From positions 1 to 26,939 of the forward strand of contig JAIEPI010000210.1 of NCBI GenBank assembly GCA_019749855.1: a stretch of 26,939 bases of DNA. Reading direction: 5' to 3'. The number at the start of each line of letters is the position of its first letter. Position 1 is the first letter of the stretch. Source of the stretch: Rickettsiales bacterium. GTDB lineage: Bacteria > Pseudomonadota > Alphaproteobacteria > Rickettsiales > UBA998. Of the stretch, positions 1 through 7,516 are shown in pieces. The position numbers and the translations under genes are program-made. The notes under the pieces are model-generated. The model had not been told where the DNA came from and made no database searches. It worked only from the letters and a program-made list of their open reading frames with translations.

Positions 1-842
1 ACCATGCGCTTGCCATTGCCTCGGAAGAAGTTGCGCTCTTCCTGTGGCGCTATTTCGACTCTGGCCACATCCGATAAGCGCACCAGATAACCATCCTGTC
101 CACGCCGGATCACCAGATGTTTAAAATCTTCGGATGTCTTATAGTTTCGCTCCAGCCGCACCGTGAAATCGCGGGTGCGTGATTCAATATTCCCCGCTGG
201 CAACTCGACATTTTCCGCGCGCAATGCCGCTTCAACATCCTGCACCGTTACATCACGCGCCGCCATGGCCTGACGATCCAGCCACACGCGCATGGAATAA
301 AGCAAGCCACCGGCAATGCGCACGCGCGCCACCCCATCAAGCGCCGAGAAATGATCCACCAGATAACGATCGGCGTAGTCGGTAATTTCAATAACGGACA
401 GGTTGTCACTCTCCAGATTCAACCACAAGATTGGATCCGCATCCGCGTCCACTTTTTGAATGGTCGGTGAATCGATGTCCTGCGGCAACTCGACCATGGC
501 GCCGGAGACGCGATCGCGCACATCGTTAGCGGCATTATCAATATCACGCTCAATGGTGAACTCGATGGTCACGGTGGAGCGGCCATCACTGGAAACCGAT
601 GCAATGGATTTGATTCCTTCTATGCCTGCTAATCGCTCCTCCAATACTTCAGTGATGCGCGTCTCGACAACGCTGGCGGCAGCCCCCGGGTAGATGGTTT
701 CGATGGAAATAATGGGGGGATCAATATCAGGATATTCGCGCAGAGGAAGTTTGCTGAACGCCACCAGACCAAAAGCAATCAGCAATAAGTTAATGACGGT
801 GGCCAGCACGGGCCGCTTCACGGATACATCCGAGAGAATCAT
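1..842 (-). CDS. RND efflux permease, N-terminal part (runs off the window)
   Basis: This is the inner-membrane proton-driven pump subunit of a tripartite RND exporter. Reading back from the ATG at 842-840 gives about 280 residues with no stop, so the 3' end lies outside the window. The N-terminus begins MILSDVSVKRPVLATVINLL, the usual first transmembrane helix. It is followed by the REYPDID and YPGAAASVVE segments that open the first periplasmic porter domain, and by a VRDRVSGAMVELPQDI segment typical of the HAE-1/MexF-like branch. The start overlaps the stop of the membrane fusion gene by four bases (ATGA), which fixes the start and implies translational coupling. Substrate cannot be read from this fragment. 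Family confidence is high. Confidence 0.93.
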   Translation of the reverse strand, partial: MILSDVSVKRPVLATVINLLLIAFGLVAFSKLPLREYPDIDPPIISIETIYPGAAASVVETRITEVLEERLAGIEGIKSIASVSSDGRSTVTIEFTIERDIDNAANDVRDRVSGAMVELPQDIDSPTIQKVDADADPILWLNLESDNLSVIEITDYADRYLVDHFSALDGVARVRIAGGLLYSMRVWLDRQAMAARDVTVQDVEAALRAENVELPAGNIESRTRDFTVRLERNYKTSEDFKHLVIRRGQDGYLVRLSDVARVEIAPQEERNFFRGNGKRM

Positions 843-1948
843 TGTGCTACCTTTGGCGCGTCAGCCGGCGCATCATCCTTTGCGTCGATAGAATCAAGCC
901 CATCCGATAAAGACGCAATCACCTCCTGCCCTGCTTTGACTTTGGCATGGCCGCGAATCACCACCTGATCATTGAGGTTTACACCGCTGAGAATTTCCAC
1001 TTTACCATTAAGCCGTGCACCCGTTGTCACCTCCAAAAGCTCGATGTGGTGCTGTTCATTGACACGCAGCACAAATACTTTTTCGCCTTTGGGTAATAGC
1101 GCTTCTTCTGGCACGCTTAGCGATTCACGCGGATTATTTTGCAGCAATACATACATCAGCATGCCAGGCCGTACGTGATGATCGGCATTTGGCAGAATCG
1201 CACGGGCAATCAATGAGCGTGTATCGGGATCAATGCGTGAGTCAATGGAAGCGACATTGCCACGAAATAATTCCCCCTGATACGCCGGAGCGCGTGCAGT
1301 CACTGGCGTTCCCACCTGAATGCTCGCCAAGTAACTTGAGGGCATGGTGAAATCCAGCTTGATGGTCTCGATGTCATCGAGTGTGGTAATGAGGTCCCCT
1401 GGCTCTACCAACGAGCCAATGCTGACATAACGCAGCCCTAACACACCAGCAAACGGTGCGGTAATAACTCGATCCCCCACTCGCGCCTTAATTTGCTGCA
1501 CCGAGCGCTCGGCCAGCTCGACTGCCGTACGCCGTTCATCATAGACGCGCTGCGCGACTGTTTTGGTACGCAGCAAGGGGGTGAGGCGCTTCAACTCCCG
1601 CTTTTCTTCCTCCAGCCGCGCATTGGCGGCGGCGAGTTCTGCCGCCTCCTCTCCTAGCGCCAGCGAAACGATAGGATCACCGGCTTTCACTTGCTGACCG
1701 TCCTGAAAATGGATCTCCGCGATGGTTTCCGTGACGTTTGAGGTAATACTAAGCGATTCATTGGCGCGCGCCGTACCCAGCGCTTCCAGCTCATCCACCC
1801 ACTGTGTACGCTGCACTGCGGCGACGGTCACGCTTTGCAGGGCGGGCTGTGCTGGCTTCTGAGTGCTGTACCACAAAAGCCAAGCCGCCAGCACAACAAC
1901 AATAACTATAGTAATAATATAAATAATTTTATTTTTTATCATTCGCAT
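839..1948 (-). CDS. RND efflux periplasmic adaptor (membrane fusion protein, HlyD/AcrA type)
   Basis: This 369-residue adaptor would join the RND pump encoded just downstream to an outer-membrane channel. Residues 7-27 are one hydrophobic signal-anchor helix (IIYIITIVIVVVLAAWLLWY). A lipoyl/barrel-sandwich half follows (around 60-95, EIHFQDGQQVKAGDPIVSL), then a charged alpha-hairpin (about 97-155), the second lipoyl half (ITAPFAGVLGLRYVSIGSLV) and the beta-barrel and membrane-proximal domains. The C-terminal tail is acidic and alanine-rich. No lipobox cysteine is present. The ATG at 1948 is preceded by AGG at about six bases; a second in-frame ATG lies two codons later. Its stop overlaps the pump start by four bases. 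The outer-membrane partner is not visible here. No neighbouring regulator gene is seen. Confidence 0.93.
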   Translation of the reverse strand: MRMIKNKIIYIITIVIVVVLAAWLLWYSTQKPAQPALQSVTVAAVQRTQWVDELEALGTARANESLSITSNVTETIAEIHFQDGQQVKAGDPIVSLALGEEAAELAAANARLEEEKRELKRLTPLLRTKTVAQRVYDERRTAVELAERSVQQIKARVGDRVITAPFAGVLGLRYVSIGSLVEPGDLITTLDDIETIKLDFTMPSSYLASIQVGTPVTARAPAYQGELFRGNVASIDSRIDPDTRSLIARAILPNADHHVRPGMLMYVLLQNNPRESLSVPEEALLPKGEKVFVLRVNEQHHIELLEVTTGARLNGKVEILSGVNLNDQVVIRGHAKVKAGQEVIASLSDGLDSIDAKDDAPADAPKVAQ

Positions 1949-2037
1949 TTAGACCTAAGTCGGATTATTTTCTTATAGAATTTCTAAACCTGCATACCCT
2001 GCATCATGTACTTAACTTAAAAGCCATCATCAGACAA

Positions 2038-2067
2038 TTGACCGTTCTCTTAGGCGGGGTGTAAAAT
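2038..2067 (+). promoter_or_regulatory. Sigma-70-type promoter for the ornithine decarboxylase transcript
   Basis: TTGACC at 2038-2043 and TAAAAT at 2062-2067 are 18 bp apart. Transcription would start near 2075, leaving an untranslated leader of about 210 bases before the decarboxylase ATG. That length fits the structured leader described at 2111-2254. Assigned by eye from consensus. Confidence 0.55.
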
Positions 2068-2110
2068 AATCATTGTGATTAGCGCAGATTTAACAGATAA
2101 TTCTTTACTG

Positions 2111-2254
2111 AGACGTTTGTTTGTTTTATGCAACCGTCTTTCGCTAAATCGACCGAGATATAGTTCATCTAGGCTTCGTAAGATTTAGCGGACTTGGGGC
2201 CGTCATCGGACCGCTTTGTTGAAGGGTTCTTCAGCACTGACACCGTGGGGCGGT
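2111..2254 (+). promoter_or_regulatory. Structured 5' leader of ornithine decarboxylase, speF-motif candidate
   Basis: Three hairpins stand in a row. AGACG 2111-2115 pairs with CGTCT 2135-2139. TTCGCTAAAT 2140-2149 pairs with ATTTAGCGGA 2183-2192 (ten pairs, one G-U). ACCGC 2210-2214 pairs with GCGGT 2250-2254 and encloses TGTTGAAG 2217-2224 paired with CTTCAGCA 2229-2236 over a GGTT loop. The speF element is an established cis-regulatory RNA upstream of ornithine decarboxylase genes in Alphaproteobacteria, so position, gene and phylum all agree. I matched it by context and folding, not by a covariance model. A 11-codon ORF (2128-2163, ATG to TAG) overlaps the first two stems. Confidence 0.6.
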
Positions 2255-2287
2255 TTTGGGTTAACAAATCTTGCGAGGCTTTATGAG

Positions 2288-3481
2288 ATGGAACAAAGAT
2301 ATTCCTCCGTCCGTTCCCTGGTAGCGAATCTGCGTCCAGAGAAACCGCTTCATATCTACCGCCCCCGTGCGGTTGAAGAAGCGGCGCAGTATTTCCTGAA
2401 TAATTTTAATGGCCGTGTTCTCTATGCGGTGAAAACCAATCCGGATCGTCAGGTGCTCAAACACCTGTATTCGTTGGGCATCACCTCATTTGACGTGGCT
2501 TCATTGCACGAAGTTCGTACCGTACACGAGCTTTTGCCAGATGCTGAGCTGTTTTTCATGCATACGGTAAAATCGCGTGCGGCCATCCGCTCGGCTTATT
2601 TTGAGTATGGGGTGCGTAGCTTCTCGCTTGATTCCGATGAGGAACTCTACAAAATCCTCGCGGAAACGGATAATGCGACCGACCTCAACCTCTTTGTTCG
2701 TTTGGCGATACCGAATACGTATGCCGAAATGAATCTGGCGGATAAGTTCGGGGTGAACCTCACGGAAGCCGCAGAATTGCTGGAACTGACGCGTGCCAAC
2801 GCGCGCAGACTCGGCGTGTGCTTCCATGTTGGCTCACAGTGCATGCACTCTGATGCTTACCGCATTGCCATGCGCATGGCCAAGCAGGTGATTGATGCCA
2901 GCGGCGTCACCGTGGACTCACTGGATGTGGGGGGTGGCTATCCCTCCATCTATCCGGGCATGAATCCACCGGCCATTCACACCTATCTGGATGCCATCGA
3001 GGAGGAGTTCTCCGCCTTGTACGGCGACATGGAAATGGAGCTGATGTGCGAGCCAGGACGAGCCCTCGTGGCGGAATCCGGCGCGGTGATTGTGCGTGTT
3101 GACCTGCGCAAGGGGCAGAATCTCTACATTAACGATGGCACGTACGGTAGTCTGTTTGATGCCGGTCAGCCAAAGTTTATCTTCCCTGTACGCTTGATTC
3201 GTCCTAACGCGCCACATTCGACAGGATTGATGCCGTTCAGCTTTTTTGGCCCCACCTGCGATACGCTCGACTTCATGAAAGGGCCGTTCTATCTGCCGGA
3301 GGATATTTCGGAGGGCGACTACATTGAGATCGGGCAACTGGGAGCATACGGTCGTACCTTGGGGACCTCGTTTAACGGCTTCACGCCGGAAGACGGAACT
3401 CCGTGGGTTGATGAAGCCCCGCTCATGAGCATGTATGGTGCACATGTCGAGGCACCGGAAGTGCTGGAGATCGCGGCGTAA
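2288..3481 (+). CDS. Ornithine (or lysine/ornithine) decarboxylase, PLP fold type III
   Basis: It would decarboxylate ornithine to putrescine in the cytosol, the first step of polyamine synthesis. At 397 residues it has the usual length of the alanine-racemase-fold decarboxylases. Visible motifs are YAVKTN with the PLP lysine K49, GGGYP at 215-219 (phosphate binding), CEPGR at 254-258, and GPTCDTLD with active-site cysteine C324. The GPTCD form favours ornithine decarboxylase over diaminopimelate decarboxylase. An in-frame TTG at 2216 would add 24 residues but lies inside the structured leader. The ATG at 2288 has GAGG at 2275-2278, so I start there. Lysine use as a second substrate cannot be excluded. 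The deoxyhypusine-synthase-like gene follows on the same strand. Confidence 0.93.
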   Translation: MEQRYSSVRSLVANLRPEKPLHIYRPRAVEEAAQYFLNNFNGRVLYAVKTNPDRQVLKHLYSLGITSFDVASLHEVRTVHELLPDAELFFMHTVKSRAAIRSAYFEYGVRSFSLDSDEELYKILAETDNATDLNLFVRLAIPNTYAEMNLADKFGVNLTEAAELLELTRANARRLGVCFHVGSQCMHSDAYRIAMRMAKQVIDASGVTVDSLDVGGGYPSIYPGMNPPAIHTYLDAIEEEFSALYGDMEMELMCEPGRALVAESGAVIVRVDLRKGQNLYINDGTYGSLFDAGQPKFIFPVRLIRPNAPHSTGLMPFSFFGPTCDTLDFMKGPFYLPEDISEGDYIEIGQLGAYGRTLGTSFNGFTPEDGTPWVDEAPLMSMYGAHVEAPEVLEIAA

Positions 3482-3491
3482 TGTGAGTGAA

Positions 3492-3559
3492 TAGAGTCTA
3501 GAGTTTAGAGTCCAGCGCGCCAGCACGTTCGGCTCTTCTCTAGACTCTACCCGTAAACT
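3492..3559. repeat. Palindromic intergenic repeat, copy 1
   Basis: TAGAGTCTAG at 3492-3501 and CTAGACTCTA at 3540-3549 are a perfect 10-bp inverted repeat around a GC-rich centre containing GCGCCAGC. Positions 3508-3559 align with 3851-3903 at roughly three bases in four, so this is one of two copies bracketing the coiled-coil gene. It may act as an RNA hairpin at the end of the decarboxylase message. Confidence 0.75.
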
Positions 3560-3590
3560 GAATTACAATACAGTCCGTTGGAGCGTTGAA

Positions 3591-3818
3591 ATGGCTGAAG
3601 AGTTTAATTTGATTCTAGAGCATCTGCGGCACATTCGCGCAAAGGTAGATCGTATTGAGGATGAGCAGCGCCTGCAAGGGCTGCGGATGTCCTCCTTGGA
3701 GCGCCATATGTCCAATTTTCACAATGATTTTGTGACTTTTCGTGACGAGATTGACGGCGTAAAAGGACGGCTGGAGCGTATTGATCACCATCTTGGCCTG
3801 CACGACCATGAACATTAA
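3591..3818 (+). CDS. Small coiled-coil protein of unknown function
   Basis: The product has 75 residues, is highly charged and has no membrane segment or signal peptide. Heptad-like spacing of I, L and V runs through nearly the whole chain (ILEHLRHIRAKVDRIEDEQ, then RLERIDHHLGLHD), so it should form a helical coiled coil. The C-terminus is histidine-rich (HHLGLHDHEH) and could bind metal, but no recognised metal site is visible. GGAG lies about eight bases before the ATG, supporting translation. It sits between the decarboxylase and the deoxyhypusine-synthase-like gene and is flanked by two copies of a palindromic repeat, so it may have entered or moved with them. Similar short coiled-coil proteins are common in proteobacteria; I do not assign a role. 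Confidence 0.75.
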   Translation: MAEEFNLILEHLRHIRAKVDRIEDEQRLQGLRMSSLERHMSNFHNDFVTFRDEIDGVKGRLERIDHHLGLHDHEH

Positions 3819-3836
3819 ACATTAATCCTGATCAGC

Positions 3837-3903
3837 GAGTCTGAAGTACAGAGTGTAGTGCGCCAGCTCGCATGGCTCTTCACTAGACTCTAAAATCTAA
3901 ACT
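3837..3903. repeat. Palindromic intergenic repeat, copy 2
   Basis: This is the second copy of the element at 3492-3559. GAGTCT 3837-3842 pairs with AGACTC 3885-3890, a shorter inverted repeat than in copy 1. The core TGCGCCAGC, GGCTCTTC and CTAGACTCTA blocks are shared with copy 1. It ends just before the AGGAG ribosome site (3906-3910) of the next gene. Confidence 0.72.
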
Positions 3904-3918
3904 TTAGGAGAAAGAAAA

Positions 3919-4974
3919 ATGAAAGAAGCCACCGCAAAGCAAGCTAAGCCGGACATGAAGGCGCAACTGCTCTCAAAGGAAGTGCAGCACATCGACATCA
4001 CCTCGTTTGATGCACGGCCCATCATCGACCAGATGGCCGGCATGTCCTTCACCTCACGTGATACGGCGCGTGCGGCCAGCATTTACAACATGATGCTTGC
4101 TGACAAATCCTGCTCGGTAATCCTCACGCTGGCTGGCTCCACCTCGGCGGGCGGCTGCATGAAGCTGTACGCCGACCTTATCAAGAACAACATGGTGGAT
4201 GCGATTGTCTCCACCGGTGCCTCCATCGTCGATATGGACTTTTTCGAGGCGCTGGGCTTCAAGCATTATCAAGCCACTGAAATCCCCGATGATCGCATTC
4301 TGCGCGATCTCTACATTGACCGCATCTATGATACCTACATCGACGAGGAATCGCTGCAGGCCTGCGATGGCACCATTCTGGAGCTTGCCAATAAAATGGA
4401 GCCGCGTGCTTACAGCTCACGTGAATTCATCCGCGAAATGGGCCGCTGGCTGGCCGAAGGCGGCGCTAAAAAGAAAGACTCCCTCGTGCAGCTCGCTTAT
4501 GAGCATGATGTGCCCATCTTCTGCCCGGCTTTCACTGATAGCTCCGCCGGTTTCGGCTTAGTCAAGCATCAGGTGGACAATCCCAAGCGCCACATGACCA
4601 TCGACTCCATCGCCGATTTCCGTGAACTGACCGATATCAAAATCAAAGCCGGTACCACCGGCTTGCTGATGATTGGCGGTGGCGTGCCGAAAAACTTCGT
4701 GCAGGACACGGTCGTGTGCGCGGAGATTCTCGGCAAGGAAGTCGAGATGCACAAATACGCCATCCAGATCACGGTAGCCGACGTGCGCGACGGCGCCTGC
4801 TCCTCCTCCACGCTGAAGGAAGCCTGCTCGTGGGGTAAAGTGGACGTGGCCTATGAGCAAATGGTCTTTGCGGAGGCCACCTCGGTCATCCCGCTGATTG
4901 CCAGCGACGCCTACCATCGCGGCGCATGGAAAACCCGTGAAAAACGTGCATTTGCCAAACTGTTTTCGTCGTAA
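3919..4974 (+). CDS. Deoxyhypusine-synthase-like enzyme, probable homospermidine synthase
   Basis: The product has 351 residues and the deoxyhypusine synthase fold. NAD- and substrate-site segments line up with the eukaryotic enzyme: TLAGSTSAGG, NNMVDAIVSTGAS, PIFCPAFTDSSAGFG, LLMIGGGVPKN and ACSWGKVD. The last contains the lysine (K307) that forms the covalent imine intermediate in deoxyhypusine synthase and in plant homospermidine synthase. Bacteria have no eIF5A, so the protein substrate is absent. With an ornithine decarboxylase next door, transfer of a 4-aminobutyl group onto putrescine to give homospermidine is the simplest role (inference). AGGAG at 3906-3910 supports the ATG. The FAH-fold gene starts 15 bases after the stop and is probably co-transcribed. 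Confidence 0.88.
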   Translation: MKEATAKQAKPDMKAQLLSKEVQHIDITSFDARPIIDQMAGMSFTSRDTARAASIYNMMLADKSCSVILTLAGSTSAGGCMKLYADLIKNNMVDAIVSTGASIVDMDFFEALGFKHYQATEIPDDRILRDLYIDRIYDTYIDEESLQACDGTILELANKMEPRAYSSREFIREMGRWLAEGGAKKKDSLVQLAYEHDVPIFCPAFTDSSAGFGLVKHQVDNPKRHMTIDSIADFRELTDIKIKAGTTGLLMIGGGVPKNFVQDTVVCAEILGKEVEMHKYAIQITVADVRDGACSSSTLKEACSWGKVDVAYEQMVFAEATSVIPLIASDAYHRGAWKTREKRAFAKLFSS

Positions 4975-4989
4975 CAGTTAGCGTCTGCT

Positions 4990-5847
4990 ATGCGTCTGGC
5001 GGTTCTGCGGATTGAGGATTTTCTGGCTCCGGTGATCTTTCACGGTGCACAGGCTTACGGCTTGTGGGAGTTGGCACCGCACGCCCCTGAAACATGGGCA
5101 GAGCTGATCGAATGGCTGCATGAGCCTGCGCATCAGGCGGAGATCACGGAGGCGCTATCGCACGCCACGCCCGTGCCGCAACCTTACCACTATGTGGCAC
5201 CGATAGCCCCTTCCAGCCGCATCATTTGTGTTGGCCTGAATTACCGTGACCATGCAGCGGAGGGGAAACAAGCGGTTCCAGAAACACCGGTTTTTTTCAT
5301 CCGTTACCCTTCATCGTTTGTGGGTCATCAGGAGGCGCTGGTGGCACCGCGCGCTTCAGCGAAGTACGATTACGAGGCTGAAATTGCGGTGGTAATTGGC
5401 AAGGCGGGGCGTCACATCTCGCATGCCGATGCCCTCAGCCACGTGTTTGGCTATAGCATTGCGATGGACGGCTCGGTTCGTGATTTCCAGAAACGCACGC
5501 CGCAATGGACATTGGGCAAAAATTTTGACGAAAGCGGCGCCCTCGGCCCTGACATTGTCACCGCGGATGCCGTCCCTGCTGGCGCGCATGGCTTACAGGT
5601 GCAAACTCGCCTCAATGGCGACATCATGCAGGATGGCAATAGCGCTGAGATGATCTTTCCCGTAGCCGACCTTATTGTTTCTCTCAGCGAGGTCATGCGT
5701 TTGGAGCCAGGCGATGTCATCCTCACCGGCACACCGGCAGGGGTAGGATTTGCGCGCACGCCGCCGGTTTACCTCGCGTCAGGCGATCATTTGGAAGTCA
5801 CCGTGCCGGGCATTGGCACGCTGGTGAATAAAATTACCGCCGAGTGA
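4990..5847 (+). CDS. Fumarylacetoacetate hydrolase (FAH) superfamily enzyme
   Basis: The 285-residue product has an N-terminal FAH cap region and the FAH catalytic domain from about residue 72 (IICVGLNYRDHAAE). Metal ligands are expected in DYEAEIAVV and in the AMDGSVRDFQ segment, which corresponds to the family's NDVSARDxQ. The C-terminal EPGDVILTGTPAGVG block is diagnostic. Members cleave or hydrate acylpyruvate-like and 2-keto acids with Mg or Mn; the exact substrate cannot be told from sequence. The gene is 15 bases after the deoxyhypusine-synthase-like gene, with only a weak ribosome site, so coupling to that gene is likely. A role in polyamine metabolism is not established by this position alone. 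Confidence 0.9.
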   Translation: MRLAVLRIEDFLAPVIFHGAQAYGLWELAPHAPETWAELIEWLHEPAHQAEITEALSHATPVPQPYHYVAPIAPSSRIICVGLNYRDHAAEGKQAVPETPVFFIRYPSSFVGHQEALVAPRASAKYDYEAEIAVVIGKAGRHISHADALSHVFGYSIAMDGSVRDFQKRTPQWTLGKNFDESGALGPDIVTADAVPAGAHGLQVQTRLNGDIMQDGNSAEMIFPVADLIVSLSEVMRLEPGDVILTGTPAGVGFARTPPVYLASGDHLEVTVPGIGTLVNKITAE

Positions 5848-5857
5848 ACGAACACCC

Positions 5858-5903
5858 GAGTATGGGCCTAATGATAGGCCGTCATGAAAATGACGCAATA
5901 CTC
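5858..5903 (+). promoter_or_regulatory. Compact three-way-junction RNA candidate upstream of the amine oxidase
   Basis: GAGTAT 5858-5863 pairs with ATACTC 5898-5903 and encloses two hairpins: GGCCTA 5865-5870 with TAGGCC 5875-5880 (loop ATGA), and GTCAT 5881-5885 with ATGAC 5890-5894 (loop GAAA). All stems are perfect. A second ATACTCG at 5908-5914 could pair with CGAGTAT 5857-5863 instead, giving two exclusive folds. It lies between the FAH-like stop and the amine oxidase start at 5943. There is no U-run, so it is not a classic terminator. I know no RNA family that it matches. Confidence 0.45.
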
Positions 5904-5942
5904 AACTATACTCGATGGTGAATCAATCTATCATTATTTTTC

Positions 5943-7490
5943 ATGAGCTTCGTTAATAATATCACTCCCATCACTCAATCAGGCAACACCTCGTTTATCG
6001 AAAAGGTGGCACCGCAGACGCCGCGCGTCGCCATTATCGGTGCAGGCATTACCGGCCTGATTGAAGCCTATGAGCTGAGCAAGCTCGGCTACCATGTGGA
6101 TATTTTTGAGGCTTCTGGCAAATGCGGCGGTCGTATCAGCTCCGTGCAAAATCCGTTTGGCGAAGGTGGCCATTTTGATGTAGGCGCTGAAATTATCGAC
6201 CGCAACCATCTCGGTTTGATTAAACTTTGCCATGAATTCGGTATTCCACTCATTGATCGCCATGCCGCCATCAAAGGTGAAGGACTGATGACCGCCAATG
6301 GCAAACGCTTTCTTGATAAGGATATGCTGGATTCTGAGAACGGTCAGGGTGCCTATGCCGCCCTATGCAAAGCCATTGCGGAGGATAAAAAGTCGCTCAA
6401 AGATGAAAGCGGCCAATGGAGTGAGCATGCACGGGCGCTGGATCGCCTGAGCATGGACGAATATCTCGCGCAGAAGGCACAACAAACAGGTACAGCGCCC
6501 GAGGTGGTGGATATCCTGAAGGCCGGCTACACCAGCGAAATCGGCCAAGATACCAGCCATCTCTCCGCGCTTAATCTGATTGATTTTATCGGCACGGATG
6601 AAAAACAAGGCTTTTCCATGTTTGGCGATAGCGATGAGAGCTTCGCCGTGGAAGGCGGCACCGCACGTATCGTCGATGAGCTGCTGAAGCGCCTGGACGG
6701 CAAAGTCACTCTCCACACCCATCAACAGCTTCACCACATTGTACCTAGCGCTAATGGACAGAAAACCTTGCATTTTGTGTTGGCGGACGGCACTAGCTCG
6801 ACGCGCGATTATGATGTCGTTGCCCCTGCCATTCCCATGCACGCGCTGGCCAAGGTCAATGGCATCGAGCATCTGGGCCTCTCGCCAGAGCACATCAATA
6901 CCTTGCAGAATATGCAATATAATCAGCTCACAAAAATCATCGTGCAAACCAAGGGTCGCCCGTGGGAACATCTGCCCAACTTTAATGGGGAAGTCACGGG
7001 CGGTGGCACGGCTTTTCAGGTGGCATGGCCGTCGAACAGTGAACTCTCAGCAGCCACTCGCGGCGAAAACGGAACGTTGACCTTTCTGGTGGGCGGCGAA
7101 ATAGCGAAACTGCCCCCTGAAGAGTTGGTGGCACGCTGCAAGCAGGATTACGCCGCCATCATTGGCAAGCCCGTCGAGGATGTATTCACGCCGCAAAAAG
7201 GCTGGGTGATGCAACACTGGAAGTCCGGTGGTTGCTATCCCGCCCCACAACCTGGCGCTTATATTGCGCTTGATGAATTTTCCAGAGACTTAGGCGCCAA
7301 CAAAGAATTGTTATTGGCTGGCGGCTATGTCACAGCGCCCAGTGACCATGGAACATGGGTTGGCTTTATGCACAATGCCGCCGCCTCCGCTGAGAGCATG
7401 GCGCACCGCGTGGCAGAACGCTTACCTGAAATCGCGCAGCAAAAATCGCAGGCATTGGTGGGTAGCATACCGCACGAGCGATCCGCTTAA
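5943..7490 (+). CDS. Flavin-containing amine oxidase family protein
   Basis: The product has 515 residues. After an unstructured leader of about 26 residues comes the Rossmann FAD motif VAIIGAGITG (GAGITG 33-38), ending with the ribose-binding E56 (FEASGKCGGR). The flavin amine oxidase C-terminal block LAGGYVTAPSDHGTWVGFMHNA near residue 455 closes the FAD site. The middle part, with a TSEIGQD segment and a VAWPSN segment, is the substrate domain. Members oxidise amines, polyamines or amino acids, or desaturate carotenoid-like substrates. The neighbouring polyamine genes make an amine or polyamine substrate attractive but unproven. No signal peptide is clear, and no good ribosome site precedes the ATG. 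The three-way-junction element lies in its leader. It converges with the large minus-strand gene, with only 26 bases between stops. Confidence 0.87.
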   Translation: MSFVNNITPITQSGNTSFIEKVAPQTPRVAIIGAGITGLIEAYELSKLGYHVDIFEASGKCGGRISSVQNPFGEGGHFDVGAEIIDRNHLGLIKLCHEFGIPLIDRHAAIKGEGLMTANGKRFLDKDMLDSENGQGAYAALCKAIAEDKKSLKDESGQWSEHARALDRLSMDEYLAQKAQQTGTAPEVVDILKAGYTSEIGQDTSHLSALNLIDFIGTDEKQGFSMFGDSDESFAVEGGTARIVDELLKRLDGKVTLHTHQQLHHIVPSANGQKTLHFVLADGTSSTRDYDVVAPAIPMHALAKVNGIEHLGLSPEHINTLQNMQYNQLTKIIVQTKGRPWEHLPNFNGEVTGGGTAFQVAWPSNSELSAATRGENGTLTFLVGGEIAKLPPEELVARCKQDYAAIIGKPVEDVFTPQKGWVMQHWKSGGCYPAPQPGAYIALDEFSRDLGANKELLLAGGYVTAPSDHGTWVGFMHNAAASAESMAHRVAERLPEIAQQKSQALVGSIPHERSA

Positions 7491-7516
7491 ACAGCGATGA
7501 TGTCATCTTATGCTGA

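Noticed and set aside
2216..2287. TTG-initiated N-terminal extension of ornithine decarboxylase
   Set aside because: The extra codons lie in the structured leader, have no ribosome site, and the ATG at 2288 has GAGG at suitable spacing.
5858..5914. Hammerhead ribozyme
   Set aside because: Three stems are present but the CUGANGA and GAA core strands are missing.
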